Source: an uncultured cyanobacterium (GTDB lineage Bacteria; Cyanobacteriota; Cyanobacteriia; Cyanobacteriales; Nostocaceae). Taken from it: 64,000 bases of DNA. The position numbers and the translations under genes are program-made. The stretch's first letter is position 1, and every line of letters begins with the position of its first letter. The notes under the pieces were generated by a model. That model was given only the letters and a program-made list of their open reading frames with translations. It was not told the origin of the DNA and ran no database searches. The DNA lies in assembly GCA_903903925.1 (NCBI GenBank), contig CAIVAU010000119.1:47662-111661 (forward strand). Reading direction: 5' to 3'. Positions 51,112 through 58,674 of the stretch are shown here, in pieces.

Positions 51112-52092
51112 TTATTCCACAATCAGCAAGACTCCGTGTCCGTCAGGATCTTTAACTAAACAACCTTGCCGATAAGGAAATGAGCGATCGCTAAACTGCA
51201 CAATCCCCGACGATACAAACTGAACCCCGTTACCCCGTAGCTTATCCACTAACTGCTCAAGATTATTTACAACAAGCTCAATTTGCATGTGTGTAATATC
51301 CCAACTTTTCCAGTCACTCGGGATAGTCCGACCTTTTCCCGGCACAATATAGTCTAACAGTTCAATTCCCATACCATCTTGAACAGGTCGCAACGCTGTA
51401 ATTTTGACTTCGGCTCCTGGTAAATTATCCAAGCGAGATTGGGTTACACGCCAGTTGAGACTGCGGCTATCAATTTGCATTCCCAGCAGGTCGCGGTAAA
51501 AGTGTAGACTCTGCTCGGTATTGGAAATAGCCATCGCACTATGATCAATTCCCAAAAACAAGCTATGGCTATTTTGATGCCATTTATCTTGTCCTTTATC
51601 AGGCGGAAACCAAATTAACTCTAAATCATGTCCATCAGGGTCTTTAAACTTGAAAGCGCGGACACCGCCAGATGCTTTATTCTCAGGTGGTATTGTCTGG
51701 GGAGAAACTGAAATTGGTTCAATGGGAAATGAGCGCAAGTGAGCATAGGCGCGATCCATATCACTCACCACAATTGCCAGATGTTGAAACCACAGGTCAT
51801 TGCTTTGTGAATCCCTGGGAATGGGTTTACTCTGAATGTTTGGATATTCCATTAACTCGATAAATTCATCTCCAAGTTGTAAGGTGATAATACGAATTTT
51901 TACTCCAGGTACGCCTTCTAAATCACTGTAATCCTGTCCTTCGACAGTAATATCAGAAACGAGTTCAAAACCAAGTGCTTGTGTATAGAAATCCAACAAG
52001 CCATGTTTACGACTGGCTACGCCTACGCAGTTTGTCACCGTTAAGCCAATAGCTCTAATTCTTTGTACCTGTACATCGGTTTGACTAGACAT
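51112..52092 (-). CDS. Two-domain VOC (glyoxalase/bleomycin-resistance-fold) protein
   Basis: This protein of 326 residues has two vicinal-oxygen-chelate modules. The first (about 10-165) has IGLTVTNCVGVASRKHGLLDFYT, LWFQHLAIVVSDMDRAY and FKDPDGHDLELIWFP. The second (about 182-325) has IDHSAMAISNTEQSLHFYRD and VKDPDGHGVLLIVE. It resembles metal-dependent dioxygenase or lyase-type VOC proteins; the substrate is unknown. I prefer the ATG at 52092 over the TTG at 52098. It is convergent with the lactonase/DoxX pair. Confidence 0.88.
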   Translation of the reverse strand: MSSQTDVQVQRIRAIGLTVTNCVGVASRKHGLLDFYTQALGFELVSDITVEGQDYSDLEGVPGVKIRIITLQLGDEFIELMEYPNIQSKPIPRDSQSNDLWFQHLAIVVSDMDRAYAHLRSFPIEPISVSPQTIPPENKASGGVRAFKFKDPDGHDLELIWFPPDKGQDKWHQNSHSLFLGIDHSAMAISNTEQSLHFYRDLLGMQIDSRSLNWRVTQSRLDNLPGAEVKITALRPVQDGMGIELLDYIVPGKGRTIPSDWKSWDITHMQIELVVNNLEQLVDKLRGNGVQFVSSGIVQFSDRSFPYRQGCLVKDPDGHGVLLIVE

Positions 52093-52530
52093 ATTCAACG
52101 ACCTCTGTACTTACTTTTGTACTAGCTTTGCAATGAGTCCTATGATTTCATCTAATAATGAAATCGTTATGAAATTTTTATAGTTCTTTCGGTAGAGATA
52201 TTTATTATTCCAATGGCTAGAAGCGTTCATTCTTGGAAACCTCTAAAGTAATGGCAGAATCACCAAAATAGCTGTCAAAAATTAAACACATAAGCAAAAT
52301 GTATAATTGGTAAGCTGATGCGCAGCTAGATTGTATAAGACGAAAACGTAAAATTATTGTAGTGTGGGCATCTTGCCCACGTCCCATATACAAATTAAGT
52401 GCGCAACAGCTTATAACAAGTTTAACGTAGAACAGCTTGCTTCAATTTGGATTCAATCATAATTTTTCAATATCATCCGTCCTCAAACTTTGCAAATGAA
52501 AATACATAGCAAAAATTCTAAGACATTATT
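52093..52530. other. Intergenic region with two hairpins
   Basis: No gene is seen between divergent VOC and SDR genes. GATTTCAT (52144-52151) and ATGAAATC (52158-52165) form a perfect 8-bp hairpin near the VOC promoter region. GTGGGCA-TCT-TGCCCAC (52364-52380), preceded by GTAG, is a hairpin repeat often found between cyanobacterial genes. The last 130 bp before the SDR gene is AT-rich and probably contains its promoter. Confidence 0.45.
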
Positions 52531-53343
52531 ATGAGTTATTCCCCTTATCTGCTTCAAGGTCAAAAAGCACTTGTGACAGGTGCTAGTTCTGGGATTGGTG
52601 AAGCGATCGCTCGCTATTTGGCTGCATCAGGTGCAGCAGTAGCTATTAATTACCATTCAGAAGCTGAAGAAGCCCAAAAACTTGTCGATGAGATCAAAGC
52701 GGCGAATGGTGAAGCATTTGCGATTCAAGCTGATGTTAGCAAAGAAGACGAAATAAAGGCAATGTTCAGCCAGACGATCCAGCAATTTGGCACTATTGAT
52801 ATTTTGATAAACAATGCGGGTCTGCAAAAAGATTCACCGTTTGTAGATATGACTCTTGACCAATGGAATAAAGTTATTGACGTGAACCTGACAGGACAAT
52901 TCTTATGTGCTAGAGAAGCAGCAAAGGAATTTTTACGCCGAGGTGTACAGCCGCATATTTCATCTGCCGCAGGTAAGATTATTTGCATGAGTTCTGTGCA
53001 TCAGGTAATTCCTTGGGCAGGTCACGTCAATTATGCTACTAGCAAGGGTGGTATTAATATGATGATGCAAAGTATTGCCCAAGAACTTGCACCTCACAAA
53101 ATTCGCGTTAATAGTATTGCTCCTGGTGCAATCAAAACCCCAATTAACAAATCAGCTTGGGATACCCCACAAGCAGAGGCAAATTTACTAAAACTAATTC
53201 CAGCAAAACGTGTGGGTGATGTAGAAGATATCGCCAAAGCAGCAGTTTGGTTGGCTTCTGATGATTCTGATTATGTCAATGGTACAACACTGTTTGTAGA
53301 CGGTGGCATGACCTTGTATCCAGGTTTTACAGAGAATGGTTAA
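52531..53343 (+). CDS. Short-chain dehydrogenase, glucose 1-dehydrogenase type
   Basis: This classical SDR of 270 residues has the cofactor motif TGASSGIGEAIARYLAASGA (about 16-35), NNAG near 97, catalytic Ser in CMSSVHQVIPWAGHVNY and YxxxK as YATSKGG. It also has IRVNSIAPGAIKTPIN and VNGTTLFVDGGMTLYPGF at the C-terminus. This pattern is that of glucose 1-dehydrogenases using NAD(P). It is followed 6 bp later by the glycogen-debranching-type gene, so the two form an operon. Substrate assignment is moderate; other sugar or alcohol dehydrogenases are possible. Confidence 0.9.
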   Translation: MSYSPYLLQGQKALVTGASSGIGEAIARYLAASGAAVAINYHSEAEEAQKLVDEIKAANGEAFAIQADVSKEDEIKAMFSQTIQQFGTIDILINNAGLQKDSPFVDMTLDQWNKVIDVNLTGQFLCAREAAKEFLRRGVQPHISSAAGKIICMSSVHQVIPWAGHVNYATSKGGINMMMQSIAQELAPHKIRVNSIAPGAIKTPINKSAWDTPQAEANLLKLIPAKRVGDVEDIAKAAVWLASDDSDYVNGTTLFVDGGMTLYPGFTENG

Positions 53344-53349
53344 CGGAGA

Positions 53350-55476
53350 ATGCTTACAAAAGTTACTGTCAATTCGGGTTTGATAACCATCAACGATGGT
53401 TCATCGTTTTTAGTAACGGCTAGTGATGGTTCCATCGATGAAAATTTACCTCAAGGTTTTTTTGTTGGGGACACACGGGTAATTTCTTACTACGAAATTT
53501 CTCTCAATCGTTACCGACTTTCACTACTAGCCTCTAGCAATATCACCCATCATAATGCGCTTTACCAATTTACCAATCCACAACTTCCTACCATCAACTA
53601 CTCTTTACCTCCTGGTAGGTTGCTTGTAACGGTTCGGCGCGACATTGTGGAAGGTATGCATGAAGATATTGATATAACTAACTATCACAATGAAGTTGTT
53701 AAGTTTCAATTAATGCTAGCTGTGCGCTCCGATTTTGCCGACATTTTTGATGTCAAATCACAGCAAATATTAACGCGGGGTGACATAGCAACCAAATGGG
53801 AAAATAGTGTACTCACGACTGAGTATGAGAACGGCTCTTTCTTACGAGGTATTGTGATTGCGCCAGTTTGTGGTACTTCTGAGCCACGCTATGCCAATGG
53901 TCGTTTGATGTTTGATGTAGTCATCGCTCCTGGCAAGACATGGCATACTTGTATCAACTTTATAGCCTTAGTCGATGGAAAAATCTTTGAACCCCAAAAT
54001 ACCTGCGCTGTGCCTCACAATACAAAAGCGGGAAAGGTTAGGGATGAATTTCTGATGAATGCGACAAAGTTGCGCTCGTCGAATGCTGAGATTCAAGGAT
54101 TTTATCAGCAAGCGATCGAGGATATGGGAGCGCTAAGGATTGAGGTGGATGATAATGGACATCAATTTTGGATGCCTGCTGCTGGTATTCCCTGGTTTGT
54201 TGCCGTTTTTGGACGTGACTCAATAATTGGTAGCTTGCAAGCGATCGCAGTTTATCATGAATTTGCCCGTGGCACCTTAGTGAAACTAGCTCAACTCCAG
54301 GCAACTGAATTGGATGATTGGCACGATGCCCAACCGGGCAAAATGCTACACGAAATGCGCCGCGATGAGTTAACTACATTAAACCTACTTCCATATCATC
54401 CCTACTACGGAACAGTAGATACTACCATCCTTTGGATTGTTACTTTAGCTGAAGCCTATAATTGGAATGCTGATGTCAGTATGCTTGATGAGTGTCGAGC
54501 GCCACTGGAAAAAGCCCTAAATTGGATTGATAAATACGGCGATTTTGACGGCGATGGCTTTGTTGAGTATTTAACTCATTCCTCCAAAGGATTACGCAAT
54601 CAAGGTTGGAAAGATTCGGGTGACGCAATAGTTTACCCAAATGGTCAGTTAGTTGAGCCGCCAATCGCTTTATGTGAAGTTCAGGGCTATGTTTATGATG
54701 CGTGGCTAAGGGCAGCTTTGATTTATGAGGTGTGGGGCGAAAAAGAGCAAGCCAAAAAGCTGCGTCAAAAAGCCGAAGAACTTTATCAACGATTTAACGA
54801 TCGCTTTTGGATGGATTCCGTTGGCTTTTACTGTTTAGGATTAGATGATAAAAAGCAGCAAATTCAATCTATTACTTCAAATCCTGGGCATTTGCTTTGG
54901 TCTGGTATCGTCCCGCAAGAACGAGCAAAAAAGCTAGTTAACCGACTTTTTCAGCCAGATATGTGGTGTGGTTGGGGTGTGCGAACTCTTTCATCTCAAA
55001 ATCCCGCATATAACCCAATTAGTTATCAACGAGGTAGTGTATGGCCTCATGATAACTCGATCATCGCGGTCGGATTAAAAAAGTATGGCTATCACCAAGA
55101 AGCTAACCGCATTGCTGAGGGGATTTTTGCTGCTGCTAGTTATTTTCAATCTGGGCGAATGCCAGAATTGTTTGCGGGAATTGAACGCCAAGATGATAAC
55201 TTTCCCGTCCCCTACCCGGATGCTAATATACCCCAGGCTTGGGCTGCTGGTTCAATTTTATTACTCGTTCGTACCATTTTAGGAATCACAGCTGATGCCT
55301 CAAAGCAACAGTTAAAAATACAGCCGAATCTACCAGATTGCTTACCCGATTTAGAACTCACAAATTTGTCAGTGGGAGACGCCACGGTGGGATTGCGCTT
55401 TTGGCGCAATGGGGAACAAACCCAATGGGAAGTTACCCATCTCGATGGTGAATTAGAAATTTCTACTACAAATTAG
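53350..55476 (+). CDS. Amylo-alpha-1,6-glucosidase-like protein (glycogen debranching type)
   Basis: This protein is 708 residues. The N-terminal beta-sandwich domain (about 5-240) has GSIDENLPQGFFVGDTRVI and is typical of the GDE_N family. The C-terminal (alpha/alpha)6 barrel (about 260-690) has FWMPAAGIPWFVAVFGRDSI, GKMLHEMRRDEL, YGTVDTTILWI, NQGWKDSGDAI and YQRGSVWPHDNSIIA. It probably cleaves alpha-glucosidic bonds of a storage or compatible-solute glucan; the exact substrate is unknown. It lies 6 bp after the SDR and 7 bp before a cupin gene. Confidence 0.9.
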   Translation: MLTKVTVNSGLITINDGSSFLVTASDGSIDENLPQGFFVGDTRVISYYEISLNRYRLSLLASSNITHHNALYQFTNPQLPTINYSLPPGRLLVTVRRDIVEGMHEDIDITNYHNEVVKFQLMLAVRSDFADIFDVKSQQILTRGDIATKWENSVLTTEYENGSFLRGIVIAPVCGTSEPRYANGRLMFDVVIAPGKTWHTCINFIALVDGKIFEPQNTCAVPHNTKAGKVRDEFLMNATKLRSSNAEIQGFYQQAIEDMGALRIEVDDNGHQFWMPAAGIPWFVAVFGRDSIIGSLQAIAVYHEFARGTLVKLAQLQATELDDWHDAQPGKMLHEMRRDELTTLNLLPYHPYYGTVDTTILWIVTLAEAYNWNADVSMLDECRAPLEKALNWIDKYGDFDGDGFVEYLTHSSKGLRNQGWKDSGDAIVYPNGQLVEPPIALCEVQGYVYDAWLRAALIYEVWGEKEQAKKLRQKAEELYQRFNDRFWMDSVGFYCLGLDDKKQQIQSITSNPGHLLWSGIVPQERAKKLVNRLFQPDMWCGWGVRTLSSQNPAYNPISYQRGSVWPHDNSIIAVGLKKYGYHQEANRIAEGIFAAASYFQSGRMPELFAGIERQDDNFPVPYPDANIPQAWAAGSILLLVRTILGITADASKQQLKIQPNLPDCLPDLELTNLSVGDATVGLRFWRNGEQTQWEVTHLDGELEISTTN

Positions 55477-55483
55477 GAATATT

Positions 55484-55921
55484 ATGGAGAATAACTCATC
55501 ACCCAAACCAACAATTGAATACTGGCACGTCTGGACTGACAACGACGGTATAAGTCACCAGTCCCGTCGCCAAATTGAGGACTTCATCCTCAAAGGCATA
55601 GCCCCGGATACCTCACCCCAGTGGCTTTCTCATTTGAAACAGTCCGGTGCTACAATCACCTTTACTGTGCTACCTGTGGGATGGGTTGGTAACTGGCATG
55701 AGAACCCGAAACCCCAGTGGATCATACCTTTGTCGGGACACTGGTTTGTGGAAACTATGGACGGACAGCGAGTCGAGATGGGGGAAGGCGAAATTTCCTT
55801 TGGAGAAGATCAGGGTACGAAAGCAGACGCGCAAGGTCATAAGGGTCACTTATCTGGAACAGTAGGCGATGCGCCAGCTGTTCTAATAATGGTGCAATTT
55901 GAAGAAACTCCGACTATATAG
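55484..55921 (+). CDS. Cupin-fold protein
   Basis: This 145-residue small protein has a single cupin barrel (about 55-140): NWHENPKPQWIIPLSGHWFV is the first cupin motif and the GHKGHLSG region (about 123-130) the second. It resembles uncharacterised cupins found near sugar genes. A metal site is possible but incomplete (one His in each motif is clear). It lies 7 bp after the glucosidase-like gene and ends the SDR-glucosidase-cupin unit. Confidence 0.78.
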   Translation: MENNSSPKPTIEYWHVWTDNDGISHQSRRQIEDFILKGIAPDTSPQWLSHLKQSGATITFTVLPVGWVGNWHENPKPQWIIPLSGHWFVETMDGQRVEMGEGEISFGEDQGTKADAQGHKGHLSGTVGDAPAVLIMVQFEETPTI

Positions 55922-56322
55922 CATTAAGAGGGAGCAGGGAGCTCTTAGCAGGGGGAACCCACGGATGGGTGCCGTGGGATTGGAACATTGACGCCGTGTT
56001 TCACAGCATGTCGTGTCTCGCAACACATGTTTTTTTTCAAAGTGGGCTGTCTTACCCACAACGCGCATTTTTCTAGTTTCTTTATTCCCTGCTAAGAGCT
56101 CCCTGCTAAGAGCTCCCTTCTTTTGTAAGTGCTAAGCTTGTAATATCTTTTACCTAAGCGGGTTTTAATCGGGTGTGGTGCATTAAGCATTTTGAAACCG
56201 CAGATGCAGAGAAGTCTGAGCGGCAACTTCCGCCGATCAGAACTTCGGAACGCAGATAAATCTGTACCTCGTTCGGATGAAAAGTGCTGAAAGAAGAAAA
56301 AGGTTATTGGAGGGTGAGATCA
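55922..56322 (+). repeat. Composite hairpin repeat, copy D (55926-56129), and intergenic DNA
   Basis: The element has the flanks AGAGGGAGCAGGGAGC... and CCCTTCTTTTGTAA, and the core GTGGGATTGGAACATT, GTCTCGCAACACATG, TTTTTTTTCAAAGTGGGC and TTCTTTATTCCCTGC. The hairpin arm has diverged (CCCACGGATGGGTGCCGTGGG), and GGGAGCTCTTAGCAGG variants break the STRR. From 56190 to 56270 there is a CGCAGATGCAGAGAAG-type tract. No gene is seen. GGAGGG at 56309 is the ribosome binding site of the next gene. Confidence 0.85.
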
Positions 56323-58269
56323 ATGCTTTTATTATTACCAATAATTGCTTTAGTATTTTTATATTTTATTTGCAATTCATTTTATCATGAGCGGCGTCTG
56401 TCGATACTTTCAGCAATAGTGATTTGGAGTTTAATCATCACGATAGTTACTGAAGTTTTAAGTTTTGGTCATCTCATTAAATTTGAATTTGTTTTAGCTG
56501 CTTGGTTGCTTATTGATATTGCTCTAGCTACTATTTACTTGAAGTTTTTTAACAAAAATTTTTCCGAAATCGAACCTAAATTTACATTTCAGGCTTCTAA
56601 CTCATCAAAACTCTTGCTGTTTGGTGTCGGCATTATCGTAGGATTAATAGGTCTAATTGGCTTTGTTGCACCACCTAATAATTGGGATTCAATGAATTAT
56701 CACATGGCTCGTGTGGTTCACTGGATACAAAATCATAGTGTTGCACATTATCCAACAAGCTTTACACCACAATTATATCAAAACCCTTGGTCTGAATTTT
56801 TAATTCTGCATTTTCAGATATTAAGTGGTGGAGATCACTTTGCTAACTGGATGCAGTGGTTGAATATGATTGGATGCTTAATTGGTGTATCATTCATTGC
56901 AAAGCAACTGGGAGCAAATTCAATCGGGCAAATTTTTGCAACGGTTGCAACAGCCACACTCCCAATGGGAATACTACAAGCATCAAGTACGCAAAATGAT
57001 TTTGCTGAAGCATTTTGGTTAGTTTGCCTAGCTTGCTATGTTTTAATGATTGTAAAAAAAGGTAAAAATACGACTTGGGATATATATTTATTACTCGGTT
57101 GTAGTTTAGGACTGTCGATTTTGACGAAAGGGACATCTTATTTTTATATTTTACCTTTCATGCTTTGGGTAACGCTATCCCAGATAAAATATTTAGGCTG
57201 GAAAGTTTGGAAACCTGGTTTATCAATAGCGATTATTGCCTTATTAGTTAATTTAACCCATTATCTACGTAATTATTTTATATTTGGTTCACCACTTGGA
57301 GAACCTAGCGTTTATACGAATGAGATTCTCGGTATTAATGTGATGATTGCTAGTGTTTTTAAAAATCTTGCTCTCCATCTTGGGACACCAATTGGTTTAT
57401 CCAATGGAATCATCAATAAAATAATTCACATTATACATAACTTTCTTGGTGTAGATATCAACGATAGACGTACAATTTTTTATGGGGAATTCTTCGTACC
57501 GGGAGGTTGGTCAACTGTAGGCATTTCAGGAGAAGAGAATGGTGCAGGTAATTTGTTGCATTTGCTATTAATCATGACTTGTTTGAGCATTTTAATCTTC
57601 CATAAAAAAATCAATCTTAGATTTGAGCAAGAAACTCTAGCTTATTCATTATCTGTTTCTGGGACATTTTTGATTTTCTGCTATTTTCTCAAATGGCAGC
57701 CTTGGAATGCTCGCTTACATTTACCTTTTTTTGTGTTATGTAGCCCCTTTCTAGGCGTGGTACTGTCGAAATTTCCTAAAAAGCAAATAGTTGCTTGTAT
57801 TGCGATTATTTTAATTTTGGCATCATTTCCATGGGTATTTTTTAATCGATATCGACCAATCATTGCTAACAATAACATTTTCCAGACTAGCCGCATCGAA
57901 CAGTACTTTAAAAATAGACCTCGGCTTCAAAAGCCTTACACCCAAGCTGTTGAATATCTAAACTCAAAACAGTGCAGTACAGTTGGTTTGATGATGGGAG
58001 AAGATGCCTGGGAATATCCATTATGGATGATATGGATGATAATGCAACAAAAATTCGGAAATAAATTTCAGTTACAGCATATAAACGTTTCCAACGGTTC
58101 GTCAGTCAAAGAGAAGGAATCACCGTTTCAAGAATTTGAACCTTGCGGGATTATTTATATGTATACAAAACAAAGCAACCTACCCACGGTAGAAGAAATT
58201 AAGTTTAAAGACAAAACCTTTGCCAGAGAATGGGATTTAAACCCGATCGCAGTGCTAATGAAAAAGTAA
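56323..58269 (+). CDS. GT-C type membrane glycosyltransferase-like protein
   Basis: This protein is 648 residues from the ATG at 56323, which has GGAGGG 8 bp upstream. A GTG at 56284 would add 13 residues. About ten to twelve hydrophobic segments occupy residues 1-540, with a soluble C-terminal domain (about 550-648). An early loop has PPNNWDSMNYHMARVVHWIQ, where the Asp-bearing first loop of GT-C enzymes (dolichyl-phosphate-mannose or ArnT-like) is expected. It probably transfers a sugar from a lipid carrier at the outer membrane face. Neither donor nor acceptor can be named. Confidence 0.75.
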   Translation: MLLLLPIIALVFLYFICNSFYHERRLSILSAIVIWSLIITIVTEVLSFGHLIKFEFVLAAWLLIDIALATIYLKFFNKNFSEIEPKFTFQASNSSKLLLFGVGIIVGLIGLIGFVAPPNNWDSMNYHMARVVHWIQNHSVAHYPTSFTPQLYQNPWSEFLILHFQILSGGDHFANWMQWLNMIGCLIGVSFIAKQLGANSIGQIFATVATATLPMGILQASSTQNDFAEAFWLVCLACYVLMIVKKGKNTTWDIYLLLGCSLGLSILTKGTSYFYILPFMLWVTLSQIKYLGWKVWKPGLSIAIIALLVNLTHYLRNYFIFGSPLGEPSVYTNEILGINVMIASVFKNLALHLGTPIGLSNGIINKIIHIIHNFLGVDINDRRTIFYGEFFVPGGWSTVGISGEENGAGNLLHLLLIMTCLSILIFHKKINLRFEQETLAYSLSVSGTFLIFCYFLKWQPWNARLHLPFFVLCSPFLGVVLSKFPKKQIVACIAIILILASFPWVFFNRYRPIIANNNIFQTSRIEQYFKNRPRLQKPYTQAVEYLNSKQCSTVGLMMGEDAWEYPLWMIWMIMQQKFGNKFQLQHINVSNGSSVKEKESPFQEFEPCGIIYMYTKQSNLPTVEEIKFKDKTFAREWDLNPIAVLMKK

Positions 58270-58271
58270 AT

Positions 58272-58320
58272 AGTCCATTGAAATGGACTTAAGCTCTTAG
58301 CCCTACACTTAAGTGTAGGG
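58272..58320. repeat. Two palindromes after the glycosyltransferase gene
   Basis: AGTCCATT-GA-AATGGACT (58272-58289) is a short perfect hairpin just after the stop codon. CCCTACACTTAAGTGTAGGG (58301-58320) is a perfect 20-bp palindrome that covers the stop codon of the small minus-strand ORF. They may terminate transcription from both sides, but T-runs are lacking. Confidence 0.6.
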
Positions 58321-58521
58321 CGGGATATCGGGCTGATTCAGAATGGTGCAATTAACAAAAAGTGATTCACCCGCTTCTTGTGAAACGTCTTCCAATATCC
58401 TATTTTCTGTTCTGTAATATAGACGACACCCAATACTGCTCGGATAGGCATTATTCTGCAACTTTGTCAATACGTAAGTCGTATCATAATATTCCCCACA
58501 CCCTACACTCCTTTCATTCAT
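58309..58521 (-). CDS. Possible small protein with a strong ribosome binding site
   Basis: This 70-residue ORF starts MNERSVGCGEYYDTTYVL and has four Cys residues and several Tyr (CRLYYRTENR, LFVNCTILNQP). I recognise no family. In its favour, AAAGGTGGAGGGCAGCT directly precedes the ATG, an unusually good ribosome binding site for this genome. Against it, there are no family features and it is short. The 58522-58674 bases upstream are AT-rich and could serve as its promoter and that of the divergent phosphoesterase gene. Confidence 0.35.
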   Translation of the reverse strand: MNERSVGCGEYYDTTYVLTKLQNNAYPSSIGCRLYYRTENRILEDVSQEAGESLFVNCTILNQPDIPPYT

Positions 58522-58674
58522 AGCTGCCCTCCACCTTTATTTTTATTTTTAAAGAAATGTAACAAATCTAACTTGTTAATAATCTTTTCTTATTTTTGCC
58601 TTAACTAATGGGTTGGAAAATGAACGTTGTCATAAATGCTGACCACGAGAAAGTCTAATCTTAAACGAGAAAAT

